Shown one piece after another: positions 16,191 through 23,426 of a DNA stretch of 27,923 bases. Each line of letters begins with the position of its first letter. The first letter of the stretch is position 1. The stretch lies in contig URBQ01000035.1 in NCBI GenBank assembly GCA_900546115.1, forward strand, positions 1-27,923. Reading direction: 5' to 3'. Under the pieces are notes generated by a model, which was not told the origin of the DNA, ran no database searches, and saw only the letters and a program-made list of their open reading frames with translations. This stretch comes from an uncultured Collinsella sp. (GTDB lineage: Bacteria > Actinomycetota > Coriobacteriia > Coriobacteriales > Coriobacteriaceae). The position numbers and the translations under genes are program-made.

Positions 16191-17129
16191 ATGGCATCTC
16201 AAGTTGAGCTCACCCCATGCGGGGCCATGTTTGACATCTTTAAGCGCGCAGCGCATCTGAGCCATATCGAGCTGTGCGGCTTGGTGCTTTCGTCCCGTCC
16301 GCTCGCCGACGGCCGCAGCCCGCAGAGCCGAGCCGCCGATCGCTCTTGGGTTTCCCGCTTTATCGTTCGCGCGCCGGTCGGCACGCTTCAGCAGCGCTAC
16401 TTTGCCGAATACGGTACCTCGGCTGCGCGTATTATGTCGCAACTGGCCCTGCGCCAGCGCAATCCCATGGACTCCACGGCTGTAATCAATATGGTGTGCG
16501 GTCCTGCAGGTGAACCGATGGTACGCGCGCTCGAAGAGTGCCACCAGGACACGAATCTCTATCGCAACGCGCTCGATCGCCTGTCCCAGGCGGCGGAACT
16601 CATGCCCGCCGAGCGCGCCGAGGTCGTGCTGGTGCTGTTTGTCGCCGTCGGTTGTTCGGCGGATGTGCGGTCCTCGGTGAACTATGCCATCGACTACGCG
16701 AACGCGACCTGCGGCGGAGGCACATCCACGCCGCGTTCGCTTGGCATGTCGCTGACTGCGGGCGAACGCGAACCCGCCCCGGCGCACCCTTTGGGCTTGC
16801 TGCGCGTGCAAAACAGTTTTGTCGTGAGCGCCCCGCGCTGGATTCAGCCGAGTGAGCAGGGTGTTGAGATTGGCGCGCTGGCCACTGGTGAGGGCGATAT
16901 TACCGACGTCGGCGACGATGTCTCGGCCCGCCATGCCCATATCTGGTGCGATGCTCAAAATATCTGGCACGTCGAGGACTTGTCGTCCACCAACGGAACC
17001 GTGGTGGTAAACGGGGCCACGCGCGTTTGCATTCAGGTCGAGCCCGGCCGTTCCGCCCAGCTCAATCCCGGCGACGAGCTCAAGCTCGGCGAATCCACTA
17101 CCTATGCCATCCTCTTCGGTGCCCTCTAG
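16191..17129 (+). CDS. FHA domain protein
   Basis: This is a 312-residue protein starting three bases after the kinase stop, with AAGGAGG upstream. The N-terminal ~185 residues form a domain I do not recognise. The C-terminal FHA domain (about 200-312) carries the phosphothreonine-binding signatures SARHAH (244-249) and SSTNGT (265-270). The family role is recognition of pThr peptides, most simply those made by the kinase encoded directly upstream. No membrane segment is visible, so it should be cytoplasmic. The last ~122 codons recur as a truncated copy at 23427-23798, with 16 amino-acid differences counted by eye. Confidence 0.88.
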   Translation: MASQVELTPCGAMFDIFKRAAHLSHIELCGLVLSSRPLADGRSPQSRAADRSWVSRFIVRAPVGTLQQRYFAEYGTSAARIMSQLALRQRNPMDSTAVINMVCGPAGEPMVRALEECHQDTNLYRNALDRLSQAAELMPAERAEVVLVLFVAVGCSADVRSSVNYAIDYANATCGGGTSTPRSLGMSLTAGEREPAPAHPLGLLRVQNSFVVSAPRWIQPSEQGVEIGALATGEGDITDVGDDVSARHAHIWCDAQNIWHVEDLSSTNGTVVVNGATRVCIQVEPGRSAQLNPGDELKLGESTTYAILFGAL

Positions 17130-17161
17130 CCGGCAGTTAAGGACGTTCCTTTTCTGCCGGC
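17129..17161. repeat. Palindromic element at the left island boundary
   Basis: GCCGGCAG (17129-17136) pairs with CTGCCGGC (17154-17161), and inside it AAGGA/TCCTT form a second stem around CGT. It begins at the FHA stop codon. It has no T-run. It may be a terminator or an intergenic palindromic repeat. Confidence 0.5.
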
Positions 17162-17429
17162 ACTTGGGGACACTCCTCGGCGCGCCAGAGCCGGTCGCCT
17201 GGGGATGGAGAGGCCATTTTGGCCCTTGGCGGTCAGTCGGGGCGAAACTAGAAGATCTTTCCGATTCGCGGCTGTTCATGCTTGTAGAGCATCTAAAACA
17301 ATAGGATGTTATTCTGGAATATGCCGGGTGCGTGAACTTGCCTGTCTTAGCCTTAATAAGGTATAGGGGAGTTTGGCTCAGGGGTTCCGTGTTGTTCTTC
17401 AGCGCAGTATTGTGGGACAGATTTGCTGA

Positions 17430-18079
17430 GATTGGCGCCTTACACCGCAGAGCGCACGGAAGGCTCTCGATTTGTGTTCTGGCCCCAGAATACAGGGCCT
17501 GATACTTACCAACTGTGGCATGGATGTAACATCTGTAGAAATCAACCCTTTTGTTGTCGACCTTTGTAAGAAAAACACTGCCATCAACTCTTTGGATGAC
17601 GAAACTAGGGTGCTTGAGGGGAGCCTTTACTCCCCTCTGAGAGATGACTCATGTTTTTCGCTTGTCGTTGTGAATCCTCCGTTACTGCCGATTCCGGATG
17701 AGATTCCTTATCCCTTCGTTTGAGATGGAGGACAATCGGGTCTGGATAAAACACTTCGTATTCTTAAGGGTGGCGATACGCATTTAGAGAAAAACGGTAA
17801 ATACTGCTAATAGGGGTGACGACGATGGTGCGGGGGCGACCCGCGATGCTCTCATCAATACGTCGGATACTTGGGAAATCAGGTCTAGATGCATGTATGA
17901 TGATGCTGTGTGGCTATTCAATTAATCCGCGTTCCGAATGGGTGCAGGGTATAGCTGCGACATCGTATGCTTTTGACCCGGCGCGATACTCAGATATTTC
18001 TGAGGCGGTTGACGAAGTTTATACGCACTATGCCGCGCAAGGCGTTTCGGAAGTTTGCACATCTACGTTACGGGCTTAG
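17430..18079 (+). pseudogene. Decayed class I SAM-dependent methyltransferase
   Basis: One frame reads LTPQSARKALDLCSGP, then IQGL, TSVEINPF and VVVNPPLLP, which match the SAM-binding motif I, the acidic motif II loop and the NPP motif of the methyltransferase small-domain (PrmC/RsmC-like) group. The frame is interrupted by an in-frame TGA at 17427-17429 and by another at 17721-17723, where Gly would be expected before DGGQSGLDKTLRIL. The C-terminal part (MLSSIRRILGKSGLDACM, then WVQGIAATSYAFDPARYSD) continues in a different frame from about 17816. At least two stops and one frameshift therefore inactivate it. Upstream DNA from 17162 to 17429 shows no gene. The substrate of the ancestral enzyme cannot be told. 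Confidence 0.7.
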
Positions 18080-18156
18080 GTTTCTTCAAGCGAGCAGGCC
18101 GGTTGCGTTATTTCGAGCGATTTTTCTAGTCTAGACGACAAAAGGCAAAGGATTTG

Positions 18157-18300
18157 ATGGGTATAAAACGCGGACGTTTGTGGGCGGATGCTCAAATCTA
18201 TTGTGGCAATCGGGCGGTTGAAAAAGATATTTCAACCGCCCGATTGCCAGGTTCGTCGGAGGAGATGTCCGATTCCGACTCTCTTGTAGGAAGAGCTTGA
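18157..18300 (+). CDS. Possible 47-residue peptide, unknown
   Basis: A short frame begins at an ATG with AAAGGA four nt upstream and encodes 47 residues with one Cys. It contains the perfect hairpin at 18205-18248 in its middle, which would shape the mRNA and makes coding doubtful. It lies 95 bp before the ABC exporter, in the 315-bp gap after the methyltransferase pseudogene. It could be a leader peptide, a small secreted substrate, or chance. I see no homology. Confidence 0.25.
   Translation: MGIKRGRLWADAQIYCGNRAVEKDISTARLPGSSEEMSDSDSLVGRA
18205..18248. repeat. Perfect 19-bp inverted repeat
   Basis: GGCAATCGGGCGGTTGAAA (18205-18223) is exactly complementary to 18230-18248 around a 6-nt AAGATA loop. 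No T-run follows on either strand, so a simple terminator is unlikely. It lies just upstream of the ABC exporter and may be a regulatory RNA structure or a mobile-element end. Confidence 0.65.
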
Positions 18301-18394
18301 GATCGTATTGGCCCAAGGCAATCTTAAAGCAGTCTCATTGGCAAATCTTCGCTCCTGTTGTGTTGAGGTGTAAGGTATCAGTGATTGATGTTTT

Positions 18395-20050
18395 GTGGCG
18401 GGTAGATTGGGGCCTTCCTTGATTCGATGCGTTCTCTCGAGGTTCATCAGAGCAAAAGGGGCTTTCGTCTTCATTGCTATCACGGTGATTGGAACCGCTC
18501 TCTCCTATGCCATGCCATACGTGAACGGGAAATTCTTAGATTTTCTTCTCGGTAACCGCAGCGAAAGAGACGCCGTACTCTTCGCGCTCCTGGTTGCGTC
18601 AATAGGAGTTTTCTCCACCCTCTTTACTTATTTTGCAGGAACACTTTCCATTCGCATAACCACGAGACTTTCCTTTGATCTTCTCAGGGAGGCCGTCTTG
18701 CGTTTTGAAAGAGACGATTACTTGGTGAGTCGGACCATCGATCCAGCCTATACAACGCAACGGATTATTTCCGACTCTAGCGTGGTCTCATCCTTCGTTT
18801 TGGCGAATTTTATCAGTGCGCCGCTGTCCATTGTAGCCATTCCCATCGTATTGCTTATCATATGGTCAATTGATTCAACTCTCGCGGTGTTTTCCATCAT
18901 TCTCCTCATCGTGTATTTCTGTGTAATTACTGGGTTGAGGAAACTTTTGTATAGGGTCACGTATGAGAAGAAAGAGGCGGACAGCGCCTTTTACGCCGCA
19001 ATTGCATCGCAGCTTAATCAGATTCTCAACATTCAACTGACATCTTCGTACGGCAAGAGCGAACAAGCGCTCGACGCTGGGTTTAAGAGCTATTTTCCCA
19101 AAGTTTTGCGCTCCGGAAAGCTATCATATTCTCTGACATCGCTCGATGGTCTTTTCGCAGCGTTGTTTCAAGCGGTGATACTTGTTGTTTCCGGAGTACG
19201 AATCATTAACGGAACTATGTCAATAGGCGAGTACACTATCATCGGTACATACTTCGCGGTTCTCTTTAAGACTTTGAAAAGTATGATGTCATTGTTCAAA
19301 TCCTATCAAGATGCCAAAGCATCATGGGATAGGACGGCTATCGCGACGAGAGAAAAGGAGAGATCGGGGTGGAATCGGACCGATTTAGCTAAACTCGATG
19401 AAATAAATGACATTTCGGTATCTGATTTGGAATTCTCGGTTGCCCTTCCAGACGGATCTGTCCGAGAGGTCCTCGGCGGGTTTTCTTTCAAGTTTTCCGG
19501 TCCTGGTACATATTGCATAGTTGGGGAAAACGGAAGAGGCAAGACGTCACTTCTTTACTTGATGCTCGGGCTATACTCATCGAAAGGCAAAGTAAAATAC
19601 AACGGCGTGCCAATCGAAGAATGCGACTTGGATTACATACGTGCGAGAGAGATATCGTGCTGCCCACAGTCGTGCTTCGCGCCGGACGAAACGGTGAAAG
19701 AGCTGTTAGAGTATTTCGACACGCCCTTTTCTTCCTATCACCGGGGTGTAGATGGCCTACTTTCGCTGGAAAACAGCGTGAAGGAGTTGCTCGGGAAACG
19801 TTGCTCCGCGCTTTCGGGCGGTGAGCTGCGCCGAGTGTACTTATGGTCGGCGATTTCACGCAAGTCGTCAGTTTTGGTACTCGACGAGCCCACGACTGGG
19901 TTAGACGCTGTAAGCCGCGCCGAGCTTGCGGCCTATGTTAAGCGCAACAAGCAAAGCCAGCTGATCATCATTGTCTCTCACGATGACGAGATGGTCGGCG
20001 CGGTAGAAGGGGTAGTGGATTTAGGCAGCATGTACCGGGGTAAATGCTGA
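18395..20050 (+). CDS. Single-chain ABC exporter (TMD fused to NBD)
   Basis: This is a protein of about 551 residues. An N-terminal transmembrane domain (about 20-300, six helices expected) is fused to an ATPase domain with Walker A GENGRGKTS (about 381-389), Q-loop CCPQ, signature LSGGELRR (about 472-479), Walker B VLVLDEPTTGLD and the H-loop in SHDDE. It is a type IV exporter half-transporter that would work as a homodimer. There is no N-terminal C39 peptidase, so it cannot itself trim a leader. The start is uncertain: GTG at 18395 has a poor ribosome site, while TTG at 18419 has GGGG upstream. It converges on the radical SAM cluster and is the best candidate to export its peptide product. 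Its AT-rich codon use differs from the core genes. Confidence 0.88.
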   Translation: MAGRLGPSLIRCVLSRFIRAKGAFVFIAITVIGTALSYAMPYVNGKFLDFLLGNRSERDAVLFALLVASIGVFSTLFTYFAGTLSIRITTRLSFDLLREAVLRFERDDYLVSRTIDPAYTTQRIISDSSVVSSFVLANFISAPLSIVAIPIVLLIIWSIDSTLAVFSIILLIVYFCVITGLRKLLYRVTYEKKEADSAFYAAIASQLNQILNIQLTSSYGKSEQALDAGFKSYFPKVLRSGKLSYSLTSLDGLFAALFQAVILVVSGVRIINGTMSIGEYTIIGTYFAVLFKTLKSMMSLFKSYQDAKASWDRTAIATREKERSGWNRTDLAKLDEINDISVSDLEFSVALPDGSVREVLGGFSFKFSGPGTYCIVGENGRGKTSLLYLMLGLYSSKGKVKYNGVPIEECDLDYIRAREISCCPQSCFAPDETVKELLEYFDTPFSSYHRGVDGLLSLENSVKELLGKRCSALSGGELRRVYLWSAISRKSSVLVLDEPTTGLDAVSRAELAAYVKRNKQSQLIIIVSHDDEMVGAVEGVVDLGSMYRGKC

Positions 20051-20418
20051 CAAGTGTAGTGCTACCCAACTGACAGAGATAACAAAAAAGCGATGCAGAT
20101 GCACGTAGCATTCAGTCGGTTCGGACTCGGTGCCTTCACGCCATCGCAACGCTTTCAGATATAGTTCTCATTCTCTTACTAAAGGAAACTTTAGTCTACG
20201 TTGTCTTGTCGAGACAGAGGTGAAGCGAAGTGTTGTCGCGACGTATCTTATTCCAGGTGGCTCAGTATCATCGTGAGAATCACACCAAAGTGTACTTACA
20301 ATTCTCGTGTCCCACGGACAACATGAGCTGAGCATTGAGGTTCCACCCTTTGCTGCAACTACACGGGGTTGGACGGCAATGAATATGCCGGGCCGCATGC
20401 CACGCGCAGCGGGGGTCC
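20051..20418. other. Intergenic DNA without a recognisable gene
   Basis: This is 368 bp after the exporter stop. A long-range inverted repeat pairs AAAGCGATG (near 20090) with CATCGC and CGCTTT (near 20142-20155), enclosing a short AGTC-GGTTCG-GACT hairpin. The GGTTCG resembles a tRNA T-loop, but no cloverleaf can be completed. The right part probably belongs to the transposase remnant that starts at 20419. Confidence 0.4.
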
Positions 20419-20544
20419 ATGCCCCAGTATGTTGCCTACAGCAGCCTCGATGTCCACGCACACATCATCTCTGCCTTCGTGTTCAATCCGTTTGCCGGAG
20501 AGTGCGAGGGTTACAAGGCCGTAGAATACGAGCCGAACAAATGA
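20419..20544 (+). pseudogene. IS110-like transposase, N-terminal remnant
   Basis: A 41-codon frame opens with MPQYVAYSSLDVHAHIISA, then FVFNPFAGE, and closes with TGA. This matches the start of IS110-family DEDD transposases, where YVGLDVHK-like segments hold the first catalytic Asp and are followed by a NP-x-TGE-like turn. The rest of the ~400-residue enzyme is absent. It marks a past insertion and deletion inside the accessory island. Confidence 0.55.
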
Positions 20545-20642
20545 AATGCGGTATCGACGCATAGGATTAAACTGACGATTGCTTTGCACCGAAAATACGC
20601 CCGGAAAGCCGCTATGGGTGGCGGCCCGGGTTAAATTGAGAG

Positions 20643-20687
20643 GCCCGTCCGATCACTTTCATGTGACGAACGGTCGGGCTTCTTATT
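20643..20687. terminator. Terminator-like hairpin closing the peptide cluster
   Basis: GCCCGTCCG (20643-20651) pairs with CGGTCGGGC (20671-20679) except for one T-T mismatch, and TCAC/GTGA forms an inner stem around TTTCAT. On the plus strand it is followed by TTCTTATT. On the minus strand it lies about 60 bp after the last small gene of the radical SAM cluster. It could serve both strands. Confidence 0.5.
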
Positions 20688-20747
20688 CCACTTGCCAATG
20701 CTCGGCTCATATTGGAAGAAAGCTACGCTAATGTTTGCGTGATACTC

Positions 20748-20855
20748 CTATTTTTTCCGAAGAAAGAATCGGATAATGAAGAATAACAATAAAAAAGGTG
20801 CCAGATATAAAGCAAGTACAAAGGTTAATCCAACGAGACCTTGCAATAATGGCAT
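20748..20855 (-). CDS. 35-residue single-pass membrane peptide
   Basis: A very short gene has a strong ribosome site (GGGAGGAG immediately upstream of the ATG at 20855). The product is almost entirely hydrophobic (MPLLQGLVGLTFVLALYL, then APFLLLFFIIRFF) and ends with LRKK, giving one membrane helix with a positive, cytoplasmic C-terminus. An in-frame ATG 13 codons earlier (20894) lacks a comparable ribosome site. It is the last gene after the maturase and the two Cys-rich peptides, 79 bp from the second. An immunity peptide, an export partner or a holin-like toxin are all possible; none is shown. Confidence 0.6.
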   Translation of the reverse strand: MPLLQGLVGLTFVLALYLAPFLLLFFIIRFFLRKK

Positions 20856-20934
20856 AACTCCTCCCAGACACGAGATTTTGGTATTTGTCCCCATCTTATT
20901 TTGAATTGGACCAAATAGTTCCTAGACACAAAAA

Positions 20935-21114
20935 CTACTCGTCAACTGGATCGCACCAATCTGCTGGCAAAACACAGCTTGATTCTTTATCGACATAGCA
21001 CCAATCCGCAACAGGGCACTCGGCGATGTCGTAAAAATTGCATATATCAACTCCAAGACAACAAGGCTCAACGGGAGTATGTTCATTTGAACCAACAGGA
21101 TGGATATGCTTCAT
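20935..21114 (-). CDS. Cys/Asp-rich RiPP precursor peptide 2 (59 residues)
   Basis: The ATG at 21114 follows GGTGAGGAG. The peptide shares the leader MKHIHP with its neighbour and has seven Cys at 18, 19, 25, 33, 39, 47 and 54. Asp lies three to five residues after most of them (C19-D23, C25-D29, C33-D37, C39-D42, C47-D52, C54-D58). D-x-C motifs occur at DIC (23-25), DWC (37-39) and DWC (52-54). Aligned with the first peptide, the common pattern includes C-L-G-x-x-DIC-x-x-YD-x-A. The leader is short (about 17 residues) and the core about 40. Such spacing suits Cys-to-Asp thioether formation by the adjacent radical SAM enzyme. It starts 30 bp after the first precursor. Confidence 0.8.
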   Translation of the reverse strand: MKHIHPVGSNEHTPVEPCCLGVDICNFYDIAECPVADWCYVDKESSCVLPADWCDPVDE

Positions 21115-21144
21115 AACAGCTCCTCACCTTAATCCAATTAGAGA

Positions 21145-21348
21145 CTACGTTTGATCAATGCCACAGTGATCTACAACGCAGATGCTGCCGCCATCCATGT
21201 CATAGTCGCAGTAATCGTATGCACCACAGCCATCTGCTTTATCATAAACAGTACAGATGTCAGTAATGCCCAAGAGGCAGTCAAAAGACATCGGCTTCAC
21301 GCCTGCCTCGTCGCCACTTCCTGGATTAATCGGATGAATATGCTTCAC
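21145..21348 (-). CDS. Cys/Asp-rich RiPP precursor peptide 1 (67 residues)
   Basis: I start it at GTG (21348), which has AGGGAGG five nt upstream and gives the same leader, MKHIHP, as the second peptide; the longer frame from 21396 has no such site. It has six Cys at 24, 32, 41, 47, 57 and 62, each with Asp at +3 to +6 (C24-D30, C32-D36, C41-D45, C47-D50, C57-D60, C62-D65). D-x-C motifs are DIC (30-32), DGC (39-41), DYC (45-47) and DHC (60-62). The core is Gly/Asp-rich and strongly acidic. It lies 168 bp downstream of the maturase on the same strand. It is a probable substrate of that enzyme; a small disulfide or metal-binding peptide is the main alternative. Confidence 0.82.
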   Translation of the reverse strand: MKHIHPINPGSGDEAGVKPMSFDCLLGITDICTVYDKADGCGAYDYCDYDMDGGSICVVDHCGIDQT

Positions 21349-21516
21349 GACTACCTCCCTTTGAGTGCAGAAAAACCTCAATATTGTGTATAACAAACCA
21401 AGATGTCTAGTTCACCATATTTCTAGAATGGTTTCGGCGAACGTAGCAATAAGCTCGCAGACGGTAATCAGAAGAACGAACACCTCCACAATGGTGACAG
21501 CAATGCGCTGAACCGC

Positions 21517-22875
21517 TTATTCCGATACAGTAGCTTCTCGTTGATTTTTCTCCTGCGAAGATGAGTGGCGGGAAATAAGGTCAAAAGCCATCTCGTAGCA
21601 CATTTTTCTATATTCACATGATGCAGGGTGTAGACTCTTGGGCAAGTAGCCGTGCTCGTCTGCAGCCTCCCAGCTACAGCCCCCACCACAGAAAGACCGA
21701 GCCCAACAGTCCGTACAGTCAATTCTTTTTTCGACACCCTGACTCCAGTTTTCAATATACCTAGTTTCGTCAATTCCGGTGACGATGTTGCCCATTTTGA
21801 ATCGCATCATCCCGACAAACCTGTGACAGGGGTATACGTCCCCTTCGGGAGTCACGGAAATAAAACGCCTGCCAGCCCCGCATCCGACAAAGGCGATCCT
21901 GTTGCTCATAATCAAATCAACTGCAGTTTTCAATGTTCTAAACAAGGGCTTTTCCCCTTGATCAATCTGTTTGAGATATTGATCCGCCAAATCTATTAGG
22001 CCCGCCCTGATTTTGTTTAATGAGTGTTCGTCGAGTTTGATATTCTCATCGAATGAGCTCACGGGCGAGAAGTAAATCCTTCTGAAGCCCATCTCTTTAA
22101 ACTGAAGATAGTCTTCAACAAGGTTACAGTTATTATTTGTTAAGGTCGCTCTTGCGCCGAAGGGGAACGACTCGGAAAAACGACGAACGTTTTTGTCGAT
22201 ATCGGAGAAAGAGCCGCCTCCCGTCTTGTACGGGCGCGATGCATCGTGCTTGCATCCTGTACCATCGAGACTAATCAGAACAGAAAACCCGTGCTCCTTG
22301 AAAGAATTCACAGCAGTGTCATTCAAAAGCGTTCCGTTGGTCGTAATAGAATAGGTAAAGTTTCTATTGGGGTATATTCTTTTTGAATAGTCGACCGTTT
22401 TCCATATCAGCGGCTCGTTAATCATGGGTTCCCCACCAAAAAAGACGATTGCAAGCGTTTCGTTTTCCGATGAACTTGCGACGAGGTAGTCGACCGCCTT
22501 GAAGGCTATCTCGTCTGTCATCAGCAGAGGAGACGTTCCATAATCTCCTTTACCGGCAAAACAGTAACTACAACCAAGGTTGCATGCATGTGAAACGTGG
22601 AGTTCGATGGATCTAAGTTTTCGAGGCGTGTCTTTTGTTAAGAAAGTCCGCTCAGACAATCGTTGATACTCATCAATGTCGTCTTCAAGTTCTGCTATGG
22701 TCGTTTGGTCGTAGCCTTTCGCAGCAAGTGACTTTGTTAGCAACTTCGAGTTGACCGTTCTTCCCGATGCTTCAAATATGCGAAGCGCATCTTCTGATGC
22801 TTGGTCAACCTGAAAGCAATTGCGAGTGACCTCATCGAAGCAGTAACGACGATCACTTACTGAGAAAAAATGCAT
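21517..22875 (-). CDS. Radical SAM/SPASM peptide maturase
   Basis: This is a 452-residue enzyme. I chose the ATG at 22875 (MHFFSVSDRRYCFDEV) with TGAGGA upstream over a GTG ten codons earlier. An N-terminal part (1-85) may bind the precursor leader. The radical SAM cluster motif CNLGCSYC has Cys 98, 102 and 105, followed by the FFGGEP motif (145-150) and SITTNG. The C-terminal SPASM region has eight Cys at about 332, 350, 387, 390, 396, 400, 420 and 426 (including CTDC, then CGGGC), enough for two auxiliary 4Fe-4S clusters. This is the architecture of thioether-forming RiPP enzymes (sactipeptide, SCIFF and other ranthipeptide maturases). Two Cys-rich peptides with a shared leader lie directly downstream, making it their likely modifier. 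Confidence 0.9.
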   Translation of the reverse strand: MHFFSVSDRRYCFDEVTRNCFQVDQASEDALRIFEASGRTVNSKLLTKSLAAKGYDQTTIAELEDDIDEYQRLSERTFLTKDTPRKLRSIELHVSHACNLGCSYCFAGKGDYGTSPLLMTDEIAFKAVDYLVASSSENETLAIVFFGGEPMINEPLIWKTVDYSKRIYPNRNFTYSITTNGTLLNDTAVNSFKEHGFSVLISLDGTGCKHDASRPYKTGGGSFSDIDKNVRRFSESFPFGARATLTNNNCNLVEDYLQFKEMGFRRIYFSPVSSFDENIKLDEHSLNKIRAGLIDLADQYLKQIDQGEKPLFRTLKTAVDLIMSNRIAFVGCGAGRRFISVTPEGDVYPCHRFVGMMRFKMGNIVTGIDETRYIENWSQGVEKRIDCTDCWARSFCGGGCSWEAADEHGYLPKSLHPASCEYRKMCYEMAFDLISRHSSSQEKNQREATVSE

Positions 22876-23420
22876 ACGTTCCTCAATTTCATGCTGGACT
22901 GGCACTAACCTTGTTTATTGTTACGCAGCTATAAAAAACCACCAGCGGGGATTCGGTGTGCGGCCCAATCGGACTCCCAAAAGGTTCTATTTGAGACTGG
23001 CAAGCTTTGTGTTGTTGGCACTTCGACAGCGCTCTTTATTCCAACATGGAGCCTCGCAGTTTGAGTCGACTTGCCTCTGGAAGGTCCGATCTCAACTTGA
23101 TTTAGGATGAAAACAGATTACAGGCGCGCTCCTCTAGAAAGAAAGGAAACCAATCGCCGCCTTTCACCAGGAAAGTTTTTATAGCCCACCTCGAGCAAAA
23201 TGAAAGATGCGAGAGCGATTGGGGAACAACGCGAATCTCCCCTTTTGGGTGGGAGCGAGCCTTCAGCCACCGGCGAACGACTCGCCCTGGTCAGAATCTG
23301 GAAGTGGTGCCGGGCCGCTTGGGCCTCCCCGGTGACTTCGTGGGGCTTACCTGCCTGACGTCGAGGAGTACATCCGCAAGATTCGTTCCCTATGCCGTTT
23401 GCTCTCACGCCCGCCTTGGT
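22876..23420. other. Intergenic DNA with degenerate fragments
   Basis: This is 545 bp upstream of the maturase (minus strand) and before the FHA copy. Short plus-strand frames exist (for example from ATG 23107, 25 codons), and a fragment near 23347-23400 reads YLPDVEEYIRKIRSLC before losing frame, but none has a family I recognise. The maturase promoter should lie at its left edge; GGTTTTTTATAGCTGC on the minus strand is AT-rich enough, but no clear -35/-10 pair is visible. Confidence 0.4.
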
Positions 23421-23426
23421 TCCAAG

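Noticed and set aside
15798..17279. Long minus-strand frame opposite the second kinase and FHA gene
   Set aside because: It spans two well-supported plus-strand genes, with Arg/His-rich shadow composition.
20090..20160. tRNA-like GGTTCG loop after the exporter gene
   Set aside because: No acceptor, D or anticodon arms can be built around it; it is only a short hairpin.
20855..20894. Longer start for the 35-residue membrane peptide (ATG at 20894, minus strand)
   Set aside because: No ribosome site precedes it, while GGGAGGAG stands right before the internal ATG.
21145..21396. Longer version of precursor 1 starting at 21396
   Set aside because: The ribosome site AGGGAGG and the leader shared with precursor 2 place the start at GTG 21348; the extra 16 codons include the ribosome site itself.
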